This document shows, in pieces, positions 44,415 through 53,983 of a stretch of 64,000 bases of DNA (the first letter of the stretch is position 1; the number at the start of each line of letters is the position of its first letter). The DNA lies in assembly GCF_023952475.1 (NCBI RefSeq), contig NZ_JALHRX010000005.1:1-64000 (forward strand), in the 5' to 3' direction. Source of the DNA: Cupriavidus sp. WGlv3 (GTDB lineage: Bacteria > Pseudomonadota > Gammaproteobacteria > Burkholderiales > Burkholderiaceae). Position numbers and translations under genes: made by a program. The notes below the pieces were generated by a model. It saw nothing but the letters and a program-made list of their open reading frames with translations. It ran no database searches and was not told the DNA's origin.

Positions 44415-46127
44415 TCACGGGTTGAGCGTGACCGTGGTCTTGAGGCCGTCGCCGACCACCATCTCGGCGTCGGTCTTGACCAGTGCCGTCTTGGCGAAGG
44501 CGACGTCGTTGTTGACCAGCATGCCTACGCGCACGTCGCGGCCGCTGACACCGGTGGTGGTGGCGAACGTCACCGGGAAGGTGCTGGTCGCCTTGGGCGT
44601 GAGCGCGTCGACCTGCGCCTGGCTGAGCGCGCCCGACGAGCGCAGCTTGCCGAGGAAGGTCGTGAACGGCAGGTTGAGCGAGCCGCCGTTGGCGCTCGAG
44701 AACAGGCTGTCGGCGGCAGCGTTGGTCAGGCTTGCCGCGACCGACAGGTTGCCGCTGACACGGAACGAATACGCGGTGTTGGCCGGCACCACCGCGTCGA
44801 CCAGTTGCGATCCGTTGAAGGTCAGTGTGACGTTCTCGATGATCACGTCGACCTGGTTGCCGTTATAGGTGTAGCTCAGCCCAGCGCGCACTCGCGTCGG
44901 CCCGCCGTTGAAGGCATCGCCGTTCTGCGCCACGCCCACCTGGATCGCATCGAGCGAGCCGCCGGTGGCGGTGATGGTGTCGGTGATCGGCTGCGCCACG
45001 CCGTTGATGGTCAGGTTGGACAGCACCAGCGAGTTTTTCAGGCGCACCGCATCGGCCACGCTGTTGATAGCGCCGGCGTCGACCACGCCGCCGAGGTTCG
45101 CGGCGACCTGCTGGATCTGGGCGGCACTGCCGCTCGATACGGCGTCGCCGAGTTGCGCCAGGCCGGCCGCGTTCGCCGCATTGGCCAGTGCGCCCGCCGT
45201 GACCGCCTGCACCAGCGCCGTGGTCGTGGTCGCCTGGGCGCTCTGCGTGACGATGTTGATCGACCCGCCCTCGATCAGGGCCGACAGCGTTTCGGTGGGG
45301 CTGGCGCTGACGTCGATGGCTTCCAGGGCGGTGCTGACGCTATCCACTTCGCTGGCGATCACCGGCGCCGCCAGTGCGGCCACATTGGTGGCCACGATGC
45401 CGATGTTCGACTGCAGGCTGGCGGGCAGCCCCGCCTGCGCGTTCTGCACCGCGCTGGACACGACGCCCGCCACCAGCGCGCCGCTGGTCAGGTCCGCCGT
45501 GCCCGGCGCGCTCGCCACCGCGGTGGCGACCGCCTTCGACGCCGCCGCGGCCGAATCCGCCGGCGTCAGCGTGCCGCCGGCGCCCAGGCCGGTCAGCGTC
45601 TTGGAGACGTGGTCGACCAGTTGCTGCACCACGACCGCGGCGCGCAGCGCGTCCGCATCCTGCATCGGGTCAAGCGTGGCCAGGTCCTTGCCTGCGAGGC
45701 CCAGTCCCGTCGCCAACGGCGCGATCTGGCCTGCGCCCAGCTGCACCGCCAGCGTGGTCAGCGGCGAGACCACCTGTGTCACGCCCTCCCGGTAATCGAT
45801 CGCCGGAGCCTGCAACACGCCGGCGAACGGCAGGTTGGTACCGACATCGGTGCCCCCGGTGAGCTTCAGCGCGCTCTTGGTGCAGCCTGCCGGGAACGTG
45901 AAGTCGCCGGTGGCATTGGTGACCGCGGTCTTGTTCTCGCAGTCGAGGAAGGTGACGGTCGAGCCCGACAGGTAGAAGTCCACCGCCTTGCCGCTGACCG
46001 TGGCCGACGGTTGGGACGGCTGGCCGGGCGCTGGCGCATCGTCGTCACCGCCGCCGCAAGCCACGAGCGTTGCCGCCGCGCCTGCCATGATGCCAAGCAT
46101 GAAGATGTTCCGGGTTTTAGTTTGCAC
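44415..46127 (-). CDS. Large lipoprotein of unknown function
   Basis: 570 residues. Lipobox TLVACGGG puts the lipidated Cys at residue 24; the next residues DDD are negatively charged. Two parts follow: residues about 40-110 with a Cys pair (FLDCEN, FPAGCTK) and a CarboxypepD-like start; then a long Ala/Val/Ser/Thr-rich helical region (QLVDHVSKTL), and a beta-rich C-terminal third. GTG start with AGGAG upstream. Followed by the outer-membrane protein gene on the same strand. Function unknown. Confidence 0.75.
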   Translation of the reverse strand: MQTKTRNIFMLGIMAGAAATLVACGGGDDDAPAPGQPSQPSATVSGKAVDFYLSGSTVTFLDCENKTAVTNATGDFTFPAGCTKSALKLTGGTDVGTNLPFAGVLQAPAIDYREGVTQVVSPLTTLAVQLGAGQIAPLATGLGLAGKDLATLDPMQDADALRAAVVVQQLVDHVSKTLTGLGAGGTLTPADSAAAASKAVATAVASAPGTADLTSGALVAGVVSSAVQNAQAGLPASLQSNIGIVATNVAALAAPVIASEVDSVSTALEAIDVSASPTETLSALIEGGSINIVTQSAQATTTTALVQAVTAGALANAANAAGLAQLGDAVSSGSAAQIQQVAANLGGVVDAGAINSVADAVRLKNSLVLSNLTINGVAQPITDTITATGGSLDAIQVGVAQNGDAFNGGPTRVRAGLSYTYNGNQVDVIIENVTLTFNGSQLVDAVVPANTAYSFRVSGNLSVAASLTNAAADSLFSSANGGSLNLPFTTFLGKLRSSGALSQAQVDALTPKATSTFPVTFATTTGVSGRDVRVGMLVNNDVAFAKTALVKTDAEMVVGDGLKTTVTLNP

Positions 46128-46201
46128 GCTGCTCTCCTGAGATCAATACATCGCTACGACGAAACATGGTGAGGGCGTCCATGACGCTCGCTGGCGAGGA
46201 T

Positions 46202-47023
46202 TCATGGCTGGCTCACCGGCTCCTGCGCCATGCCGATGACGTGACCGGAGAAATCGTCCGGACGCAGCCAGCGCGACAGGTACTGCCCCATCGCGTCGAG
46301 CAGCACGTCGGACATCATTCCCCCGGCCCCGGCCAGCGGCGGACAGATCAGCCACGTGGTGCCGTCGCGCTCCAGCACGCGCAGCGTCCTGGGCTGGTCG
46401 GCGGGTTGCAGCACGTGGTCGGTGGCGTGCGCCTGCGCCAGGCCGAAAGCCTGCGCGAAGTCGTCGGCATGGCGCTCGCCCAGGCATATCACCACCTTCG
46501 GCTTCCATAGCCGGCGAATCCCGTCGATGAAGGCAAAGCGGCGGCCTTCGCGGCACAGGTCGAGATAGCGCTGCCGCGGAAACAGTTCCGGCTGGCCGCG
46601 AAACGCCTTCGACCACGGTATCTCCTCGGTCACGCGCGCCGGCAGCGGAAACAGGCTGAGCTTGAACTCGGCGCCCTGCGGGCCGTACAGGTGATGGTCG
46701 AAGTAATGCTTCCAGTCCTGCTCGCCCATGGTGGTCTTGAACACCCTGGCGCGCGCCGCGGCCATGATGCGCGCGATCTTCTGGTGCGATTGCCAGCGCT
46801 CCATGTGGTGCCGGTACTTGTAGCGGTAGGCGGCATCCCAGGCGATGGGCCGCGCATGCGGAACCAGCGGCCCCGCCAGCGGCGCCATGCCAGGATGCGG
46901 AGAGCTGTCGCAGAACCAGACCGCAGCGCCTGGATTGCCGCCTTCCATCCCTACGTACGACGCGAAATATGAATCCAGCTGTTCGCGCGTGAAGACCGTC
47001 AGTGGCTCTGTGTTCTTTCTCAT
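46202..47023 (-). CDS. Hypothetical protein, paralogue B (possible uracil-DNA-glycosylase-like fold)
   Basis: 273 residues. Very similar to the gene at 41528-42460 over the whole length, with all marker blocks (FASYVGMEGGNP, VWFCDSSP, LSLFPLP, WSKAFRGQPEL, KPKVVICLGERH, TTWLICPPLAGAGGM). The two copies bracket the outer-membrane protein and lipoprotein. The ATG has AGAGGA immediately next to it, which is too close to be ideal, but no better start is present. Function unknown; see the paralogue. Confidence 0.65.
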   Translation of the reverse strand: MRKNTEPLTVFTREQLDSYFASYVGMEGGNPGAAVWFCDSSPHPGMAPLAGPLVPHARPIAWDAAYRYKYRHHMERWQSHQKIARIMAAARARVFKTTMGEQDWKHYFDHHLYGPQGAEFKLSLFPLPARVTEEIPWSKAFRGQPELFPRQRYLDLCREGRRFAFIDGIRRLWKPKVVICLGERHADDFAQAFGLAQAHATDHVLQPADQPRTLRVLERDGTTWLICPPLAGAGGMMSDVLLDAMGQYLSRWLRPDDFSGHVIGMAQEPVSQP

Positions 47024-47665
47024 TCCTCTACCGCGGTGGAGTGAAGGATGCCCGGACGCTGCACCGCATCCGCCGTGCCGGTGCCTCGCACCAGGGCGGC
47101 GGTTCCGGACCTGCTCGTCATCGCTTTTTATTCTCACCCCCGCAGCGAGGGGTGCGCTGCCCTGTCGTTTCCCTCCTTGCGCGGGGTAACGCCGAAGCGC
47201 GAATGGCGGCATTTTCGCGCGCGAAAAAACGCGCGAAAGTCGATCACGTCCCCCACGATTTGCGCTGCGGGCACCGGCGCGAGGCCGGTTCACACGCGTC
47301 CGGAGTTTCCCTTCCGATGCAGGGTACCGACGCTTTTGGCCGCATCGCACTATTCGCTCCTGAAAACACGGAGCACGCCGGGGCCTTCAGCGCACCGGCA
47401 GAACGAGAGCGTTGCAGTTCCATGGACGGCCCCCACCGATGCGGCCCGTGGCAGGTCATGCGCTGACCGCCGCCACACCATGGAACCGCTGCCGCAAGGC
47501 AGCCCCGCACGACTCTGCTTGATCACGCCATGAGCATGCACAGGCAGATGCATGCCATGCGACGAGCCTGGCCGCCACTTCGCGCGGACCGGGAGTTCGG
47601 AGGAGACAACAAGGGCGTGGGCACTCGCATGAGCGCCCATTACTCAACGCTTCTGGGAGAAGCAA
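47024..47665. other. 640-bp gap before the exopolysaccharide plus arm
   Basis: No gene is supported. It contains a perfect 16-bp palindrome TTTTCGCGCGCGAAAA (47212-47227) followed by a second CGCGCGAAA. Promoters for the exopolysaccharide plus arm and for paralogue B are expected here, but I cannot fix them. Confidence 0.4.
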
Positions 47666-49063
47666 TTGGGTATCTATCGCGATATGTTTGCCAGGCACCA
47701 CGATCAGCTCGCGCTGATGGCTCGCCTGCTCGACGCCGGCGCCATCTGGGTGGCGGCAATCCTGGCCAGTGAAGTGCGGTTCGACACCGCGCACGCGCCA
47801 ATCCACCAGTTCATCCAGTACTTTGCCTGTGCCATTGCCTTCATCGTGCTGCCAGGCTTCGACGTGTACACGTCATGGCGCGGACGCAGCCTGTTCTCGC
47901 TCGCCGCGCGGCTGCTGTCCGCGTGGAGCCTGGTCTGGCTGGTGAGCCTGCTGCTGACCTACCTGCTGCACCAGACCGACTCGCTGTCGCGGTTGTGGAT
48001 GGTGTACTGGTACCTGTTCGCGCTGGCAGGCCTGGTGGCGCTGCGCGTGGTCAGCCGTGCCGTGCTCAACCTGCTGCGCGTGGCCGGCGCCAACAACAAG
48101 CGCGTCGTCATCGTCGGCTTCGGCCGCACCGGCCAGGAGATGTACCGCCGCGCCACCGCCAGCCACACCACCGGCTACAAGATCAGCGGCATCTATGCCG
48201 CCGCAGGCGAGCCCACGCCGGAAGGACGCCGCCGCATCAACGACAGCGCCGACATCGCCGCGTTCGCACGCGAGCACGGCATTGCCGAGATCTGGCTGAC
48301 GCTGCCGATGAGCGAGCACCGGTTGATGCAGGAGATCGCCTTCTCGCTGCGCAATGACTTCATCGACATCAAGTGGATGCCGAGCGTGCTCGACTTCGAC
48401 CTGCTCAACCACAACGTCGGCAACTTCCTGGGCATGCCCGCGGTCGAGATGAACAAGCCGCCGTCGCTGGGCGTGCGCGGCACCATCAAGGCGATCTTCG
48501 ACCGCACCTTCGCCGCGCTCGTGCTGGTGGCGCTGTCGCCGCTGTTCCTGCTGATCGCGGTGCTGATCAAGCGCGACTCGCCCGGGCCGGTGTTCTTCAA
48601 GCAGGAACGTCTCGGCCTGGACGGACGCGTGATCCATGTCTACAAGTTCCGCAGCATGAAGGTGCATGCCGAACACGGCGTGGTCACGCAGGCCACCAAG
48701 GGCGACAGCCGCATCACGCCGATCGGCGCCTTCCTGCGCCGCACCAGCCTCGACGAGCTGCCCCAGTTCATCAACGTGCTGAAGGGCGAGATGAGCGTGG
48801 TGGGCCCGCGTCCGCACGCGATGGCGCACAACAACATGTACAAGGAGCAGCTCGACTTCTACATGCTGCGCCACCGCGTCAAGCCGGGCATCACCGGGTG
48901 GGCGCAGATCAACGGCCATCGCGGCGAGACCGACACCCTGGACAAGATGGCCAAGCGGGTCGAGCACGACATCTTCTACATCCGCAACTGGTCGTTCTGG
49001 CTCGACCTGCGCATCATTTTCTGGACCGCCTTCCGCGGCTGGATGGGCAGCAACGCCTACTGA
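47666..49063 (+). CDS. Undecaprenyl-phosphate glucose phosphotransferase (initiating glycosyltransferase)
   Basis: 465 residues of the WcaJ/EpsE-type polyprenyl-phosphate hexose-1-phosphate transferases. Four N-terminal membrane helices and a CoA-like NAD-binding domain (VVIVGFGRTGQEMYRR) precede the C-terminal catalytic part with VFFKQERLGLDGR, YKFRSMKV, RRTSLDELPQFINVLKGEMSVVGPRP and KPGITGWAQINGHRGET. It loads the first sugar on undecaprenyl phosphate for the repeat unit. Start TTG with GGGAG upstream. It is followed by the glycosyltransferase gene at 49113. Confidence 0.9.
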   Translation: MGIYRDMFARHHDQLALMARLLDAGAIWVAAILASEVRFDTAHAPIHQFIQYFACAIAFIVLPGFDVYTSWRGRSLFSLAARLLSAWSLVWLVSLLLTYLLHQTDSLSRLWMVYWYLFALAGLVALRVVSRAVLNLLRVAGANNKRVVIVGFGRTGQEMYRRATASHTTGYKISGIYAAAGEPTPEGRRRINDSADIAAFAREHGIAEIWLTLPMSEHRLMQEIAFSLRNDFIDIKWMPSVLDFDLLNHNVGNFLGMPAVEMNKPPSLGVRGTIKAIFDRTFAALVLVALSPLFLLIAVLIKRDSPGPVFFKQERLGLDGRVIHVYKFRSMKVHAEHGVVTQATKGDSRITPIGAFLRRTSLDELPQFINVLKGEMSVVGPRPHAMAHNNMYKEQLDFYMLRHRVKPGITGWAQINGHRGETDTLDKMAKRVEHDIFYIRNWSFWLDLRIIFWTAFRGWMGSNAY

Positions 49064-49112
49064 ACCAGGCCATCCCATGCCGCATCCGTTACGCCATCGA
49101 AACCGCAAGCCA

Positions 49113-50225
49113 ATGATCAAAGTCCTGCACGTGACCGAGTGCCTGGGAGGTGTCGAGACCTACCTGCACCTGCTGGCCTCCCATATCAACGACGAGCACA
49201 TCAGCTTCCACTTTGCCCTGCCGAAGCAATGCTCGGTCTCGGCGGTTGCCGATGCGCGCAATTTCGGCGTCAGCTACCTGCCGATTCCGCGCAAGCTCGA
49301 TCCGCTCAACGACCTGAAGGCGGCGCTGAGCCTGCGCGCGCTGGTGAAGCGCGTGGCGCCGCAGATCGTCCACCTGCACAGCTCCAAGGCGGGCCTGGTG
49401 GGCAGGCTGGCATGCATCGGCCTGAACGTGCGCGTGGTCTACACCCCGCATGCCTACTATTACCTGGGCCTGCGCGGCATCAAGCGGCGCGTGTTCCTGA
49501 TGGCGGAACGCTTCCTGCACCGGCTGACCGATGCGGTATTGGCGACCTCGCCGTCGGAGCGCGACCGCGCCATCCATGAGGTGGGCCTGCCGCGCGAGCG
49601 CGCGCATTCGATCCTGAACGCCGTCGAGCCCGGCTCCGTGCCGGTTGAACGGCAGCTGGGCGCCGGCGTCAAGCGCGTGATCATGGTGGCACGGATCAGC
49701 CCGCAGAAGAACATCCCCATGTTCCTGGACGTGGCCAGGCTGTTCCAGGGCCGTGCCGACATCGAGTTCATGCTGGTCGGCTACGGCCACTACGAGAACG
49801 ACCGCGCCACGCTCGATGCCATGCTGCAGGAACGCGGGCTGGTCGAGGGCAAGGACCTCACCGCGATCGCGTGGATGAGCCGCTCCGAGCTGCTGGAACT
49901 GCTGGCGCATGCCGCGGTGGTGGTGCTGACCTCGCACTACGAGAGCTTCGGCTACGTGCTGGCCGAAGCCAATGCGCTGGCGATCCCGGTGGTCGGCACC
50001 GACGTCGACGGCATCAAGGACATCATCGTCGATGGCAACAACGGCTTTATCGTGCCGGTGGACGACGCCCCTTCCATGGCCAGTTCGATCGAAGCCATCG
50101 TCGGCGACGCCACGCTGTGGCAGAGCATGTCCGAGCACGCCGTGACACGCGCCAAGTCCGAGTTCAATATCGTGACCCAGGCGAGGAAGTTCGAGTCCTT
50201 CTACTCGCGCGCGCTGCTTGCCTAG
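49113..50225 (+). CDS. Glycosyltransferase family 4-type
   Basis: 370 residues of GT-B fold: N-terminal CLGGVETYLHLLASHI, the HLHSSKAGLVGRLA segment, and the C-terminal YESFGYVLAEANALAIPVVGTDVDGI with the E-x7-E donor-site pattern. It adds a sugar to the lipid-linked repeat unit. Only this second transferase is visible besides the initiating enzyme in the locus. It is 49 bp downstream of that gene on the same strand and converges with the minus arm. Confidence 0.87.
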   Translation: MIKVLHVTECLGGVETYLHLLASHINDEHISFHFALPKQCSVSAVADARNFGVSYLPIPRKLDPLNDLKAALSLRALVKRVAPQIVHLHSSKAGLVGRLACIGLNVRVVYTPHAYYYLGLRGIKRRVFLMAERFLHRLTDAVLATSPSERDRAIHEVGLPRERAHSILNAVEPGSVPVERQLGAGVKRVIMVARISPQKNIPMFLDVARLFQGRADIEFMLVGYGHYENDRATLDAMLQERGLVEGKDLTAIAWMSRSELLELLAHAAVVVLTSHYESFGYVLAEANALAIPVVGTDVDGIKDIIVDGNNGFIVPVDDAPSMASSIEAIVGDATLWQSMSEHAVTRAKSEFNIVTQARKFESFYSRALLA

Positions 50226-50245
50226 CACCGTAGCGCCGGCGCTGG

Positions 50246-51568
50246 TCAGGGCGGCGCATTGCCTCCTGGCCAGCTCGCCAGCAGCATCTCCGCGTCGGCA
50301 AGCGCGGTCCCGTCCTGCAGCAGCGCCGCGCACGGGCGCGCGCCTGCGGCGGTGCCCAGGGCCCTCACCTTGCAGTCGTCCGGCCCCGCCGCGCTCCCCC
50401 CCTGCCCCAGCGCCTCGCGCAACAGCGCCCGGCCCTGCGGCCCCCAATAGATGCGATGCACCGCGCCGTCCTTGCTCAGCGACAGCACGAAGCTGTCCTG
50501 GCGCTGGCGCCATTGCGCGTCCTGCGCCCCGGACAACAGGCCTAGCAGGTCGCGCAGCATGGCGATGACCGGCTTCTCCGAGCCATCGTTCCTGAGCAGG
50601 CCGAAGTTCGCCTCGCGATCCCATCTCGCCTGGCCGCGGTCGCGCCACGCGTAGATGCCGAGCATGGGCGCTTGCGCCATGACGCCGGCGAGCACCTGCC
50701 TGGCGATCAGCGTCGCCTGCGTGGCTTCGCTGCGGACCGGCAGGTACGAGGCATAGCCCCATTCGCTGACGATCAGCTGCGCGCCCGGACGCGGCGAATT
50801 GCGGATGCGGCCGCCCAGCTGCCGATAGTCGCGCAGTAGCGTCTCGGGCGTGGCGCGGTACGGATGGATGCTGAGCCCGTGGATGCAGCCCAGGCGCGGA
50901 TCGGTCAGCAGGCGCGACAAGGACTGATCCGCCACGGGATTTGCCGGCCCGGGCATCCGCGCCAGGCCGAACAGGTAAACGGATGGCAGCGGCGCCGAGC
51001 CGGCCCGCGCCAGCGCGTCGCAGATCTTGCCGGCGGTCGAGAGCAGCCGGGAAATGGGTACCGAGGGATGCAGGAAGGTCTTGTTGTCGGGCTCGTTCCA
51101 GATTTCGTACGACAGGTCCGGCCCTGCGTTGCGCTGCATGAACTGGCTGGCGAACGCGGCGAACCTGGCCTCGCTGGCATCGCTGCCACCGTCCTCGCCC
51201 TCGTCTCCCCAGATATAGCGCCCGCCATACAGCGTGACCAGCATCTGCAGGCCGGCCTGGCGTGCCTGCGCGATGACCTGCGCGTAGCGCTGCGGCGCCA
51301 GGTGCCCGCGCACCACCTCGGGCCGCACGCCGAAACGCACGTGCGAGAAACCGAGGCGCCGGATCTCGGCGAAGTCGCGGGCCGACACCGTGGCCGGATC
51401 GATCTGCACGGCAAAGGCCGGCATCGACGCAATCCGTCCCGAGGCCTGCCCGTTCTCGGCATGCGCCTGCCGGGCGGGCCAGCAACCCGAGACCGCGATC
51501 AGCGCCGCCAGCGCCAGCGCGCGTGTCTGCGCCCCGCGGCGCGGCGATGCGGCGCTATGCGGCGACAT
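50246..51568 (-). CDS. Lipoprotein glycoside hydrolase of clan GH-A type
   Basis: 440 residues. A lipobox-like AVSGC near residue 30 makes it a predicted lipoprotein. The TIM-barrel shows acid/base YEIWNEPDN and nucleophile LIVSEWGYAS with the usual spacing of GH-A retaining hydrolases (GH5/GH39-like). It is the last gene of the minus exopolysaccharide operon and starts 14 bp inside the end of the flippase gene. Such enzymes trim or release exopolysaccharide in the envelope; specificity cannot be told. Confidence 0.78.
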   Translation of the reverse strand: MSPHSAASPRRGAQTRALALAALIAVSGCWPARQAHAENGQASGRIASMPAFAVQIDPATVSARDFAEIRRLGFSHVRFGVRPEVVRGHLAPQRYAQVIAQARQAGLQMLVTLYGGRYIWGDEGEDGGSDASEARFAAFASQFMQRNAGPDLSYEIWNEPDNKTFLHPSVPISRLLSTAGKICDALARAGSAPLPSVYLFGLARMPGPANPVADQSLSRLLTDPRLGCIHGLSIHPYRATPETLLRDYRQLGGRIRNSPRPGAQLIVSEWGYASYLPVRSEATQATLIARQVLAGVMAQAPMLGIYAWRDRGQARWDREANFGLLRNDGSEKPVIAMLRDLLGLLSGAQDAQWRQRQDSFVLSLSKDGAVHRIYWGPQGRALLREALGQGGSAAGPDDCKVRALGTAAGARPCAALLQDGTALADAEMLLASWPGGNAPP

Positions 51569-52757
51569 GCCTGCGCAGTACGCCCATGGCGAGCGCACCG
51601 GTCTGGAACAGCGCGATGACGAGGAACGACACCAGCATGATCTGCGCCGCCACGAGGTAGTCGAGCTGCGGATAACGCCATGCCCCGAGCGCGATGCCCG
51701 CCAGCAGGCCGATGCCCGCTGCCAGGAAGATCGCCCGCGCCATGCCGAACGACTTCAGCAAGGTGCGCAGGCACATCACTACCGCAAACACGATCGGAAA
51801 CAGCGAAAAGAAGCGCACGTCGAGATCTCCATAGGCCGCGCCGAACAGCATGACCACGAGCTGGTCGCCAAACAGCAGCAGCAGCACGCTCAGCGCGCCG
51901 GACAGCACCACGCCGCCCAGCACGAAGCCGGCCGCGTTCCTGGCCAGCGTCCGCGTGTCGTCCTGCCGGAACGACGCCGCGAACCTCGGCATCAGGTGAT
52001 AGCCCAGCGCCATCAGGACATATTGGGCCGGCAGCAGCACCGTCAGCAGGATGCGGAACTTGGCCGAATCGGCGAAGTGTCCGAGCGAGCCGAGCAGCAC
52101 CACCAGTCCCGGCCCGACCAGCCAGCTCATCAGCTGCGCACTGGCCGAACTGGCACCGAACCCCAGCCACTGGCGCGGCGACTCCGGCCGGCCCGGGATC
52201 AATTCGAGGCGGCCGCGGCGGCGCAGCGTGGCGGCCGCTACCAGGGTCGGCAGCAGGATCGCGGCCGCGAGCATCAGCATCGCCGCGGGCGCCGGCTGCG
52301 TGCCGGAGGCCAGGCCGATCATGGCCACGCCGCCGCCGATCAGCGTGTGGCACACCAGCAGCCCGGCATAGCCGCGCGTCTTCGCGCCCACGGTCCTGAG
52401 CACCCAGTACGCGGTGTAGCTGGCGAACAGCACCGCCGCCGCCGCACAGGCCGACGTGCTCAGGCCATGCCCGTACAGGTAGAGGATGGACCCGGCCGCG
52501 ACCGGAACCACCGTCAGCACCGCGACCTCGGCCGAGAAGCGCACGCGCAGCTTGATCCCCTCGATCAGCGCCGGCTCGTGAAGGAACGAGACATAGAAGA
52601 TGTTGATGAACACCACCAGCGACAGCACCACCGCCACCAGCCCATAGCCCGCCACATCCATCGAGCGGGCCAGCGCCACGTTGATGCCGAACTGCACCGC
52701 CGTATACGCGGCCTGCTCGAACACCGCGCCCAGCGCCAGCAGCATGCGGCGCATCAT
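51555..52757 (-). CDS. Wzx-type oligosaccharide flippase
   Basis: 400 residues with about 12 membrane segments in the MATE/Wzx polysaccharide-export layout (LGAVFEQAAYTAVQFGINVALARSM near the start). It flips the undecaprenyl-linked repeat unit across the inner membrane. The ATG overlaps the pyruvyltransferase stop by four bases (ATGA) and its own 3' end overlaps the glycoside hydrolase start, so the operon is tightly packed. Confidence 0.83.
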   Translation of the reverse strand: MMRRMLLALGAVFEQAAYTAVQFGINVALARSMDVAGYGLVAVVLSLVVFINIFYVSFLHEPALIEGIKLRVRFSAEVAVLTVVPVAAGSILYLYGHGLSTSACAAAAVLFASYTAYWVLRTVGAKTRGYAGLLVCHTLIGGGVAMIGLASGTQPAPAAMLMLAAAILLPTLVAAATLRRRGRLELIPGRPESPRQWLGFGASSASAQLMSWLVGPGLVVLLGSLGHFADSAKFRILLTVLLPAQYVLMALGYHLMPRFAASFRQDDTRTLARNAAGFVLGGVVLSGALSVLLLLFGDQLVVMLFGAAYGDLDVRFFSLFPIVFAVVMCLRTLLKSFGMARAIFLAAGIGLLAGIALGAWRYPQLDYLVAAQIMLVSFLVIALFQTGALAMGVLRRHVAA

Positions 52758-53983
52758 GGCGCCCCCTCGAGCGAAGGCGCCGCCCGGAGCGGCGCCGGCG
52801 CGGCCGGCACGGCCTGCTTCTGGTCGAACAGCAGCGCCAGCCCCTGCCTGATGTCGCGGCCCAGCCGCGCCGAGCGCTTGAACTGCGCCGCCCCCAGCGA
52901 GCGCGCGTAGGTGAGCCTTTCGATCACGTCGTCGGCGCCGGCGCTCTGCCGCACCGCGAAATCGCCGCGCCCGCTCAGCTTGAAGAACGACGCGACCTTG
53001 GTGTCCCAGACAATGCCGACGGACGGCACGCCGAAGCTGAAGGCAATGATGTTGGCGTGCATCCGGTGCCCGACCATGCTGTGGCAGCCCGCGATGATCG
53101 CTGCCAGCTCCGCTGGCGACTTCGGCAGCATGTAATCCATGCCGTCAGCGACCTCCGCACCTAGCCGGCTCCTGACCGTTGCCGCGGCGAGATTGTCTTC
53201 CTCCGCGCCATTGGTGAACAGCACCACGCGCTGCCCGCCCTGCCGCAACTTGTGCACCAGTTCCACGAACATGCCCAGCCCCGCGCCCTGCTCCGATACC
53301 GCGACCAGGTCCGCGTTGTAGTGCAGCGACTCGACGTCCGAGACGCAGATGCCCACGTCCCAGCGCTTCGCCAGCCCGTGCTCCGCATACAGCGACGAAC
53401 TCAGGATGGCGGGATCGGGAATGATGGCGACATCGCAAGGCTCGCCCGCGCCAAGGCCGACGATATTGCGGCGCGAGCTTTCGTCCCGCACCGAGACGAA
53501 TTGCGGCGCCGCCAGCGCGAAGAAGCGCGATACCAGGTGGCGCCCCAGGCGCGACCAGCCGGCCGCCACGCCCACCGACACCAGCGCCACCTTCGCGTTG
53601 TTGCCGAGGCAGCGGGCCAGCAGGTAGAGCTTGAGCGGGAAGTTCAGGTCCACGTCGCACAGCAGCTGGCCGCCGCCGACCACTACCATATCGGCATCGG
53701 CCAGTTGCTGCTGCCAGCGGTTGCGCCACTGCCGCCGGTATTTCAGCCAGATGGCAGCGGTCAGCACCGGCACCCGGACCCAGCCGGGCAGCCGCGAGAA
53801 GATCCGCATCAGGCGGCCCTTCTTCAGCGAGTTTTCTCCCAGCCGGGTGCGCCCGGCGATGTCCAGGTAGCTGACCCGGCAATCCGGCACGGCCTGGCGG
53901 ATCAGGTGGCCCAGCGTTTCGGCGATCACCGCATCGCCGAGGTTGTCACTGTATGGCACCGCGCATATGACGACGTGCTTCAT
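52754..53983 (-). CDS. Polysaccharide pyruvyl transferase family protein
   Basis: 409 residues of the PF04230-type fold. N-terminal CAVPYSDNLGDAVIAET, later HRMHANIIAFSFGVPSVGIVWD. These enzymes put a pyruvate ketal on a sugar of an exopolysaccharide repeat, giving a negative charge. The 5' end overlaps the polymerase gene by 38 bp and the 3' end overlaps the flippase gene by four bases. Confidence 0.84.
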   Translation of the reverse strand: MKHVVICAVPYSDNLGDAVIAETLGHLIRQAVPDCRVSYLDIAGRTRLGENSLKKGRLMRIFSRLPGWVRVPVLTAAIWLKYRRQWRNRWQQQLADADMVVVGGGQLLCDVDLNFPLKLYLLARCLGNNAKVALVSVGVAAGWSRLGRHLVSRFFALAAPQFVSVRDESSRRNIVGLGAGEPCDVAIIPDPAILSSSLYAEHGLAKRWDVGICVSDVESLHYNADLVAVSEQGAGLGMFVELVHKLRQGGQRVVLFTNGAEEDNLAAATVRSRLGAEVADGMDYMLPKSPAELAAIIAGCHSMVGHRMHANIIAFSFGVPSVGIVWDTKVASFFKLSGRGDFAVRQSAGADDVIERLTYARSLGAAQFKRSARLGRDIRQGLALLFDQKQAVPAAPAPLRAAPSLEGAP

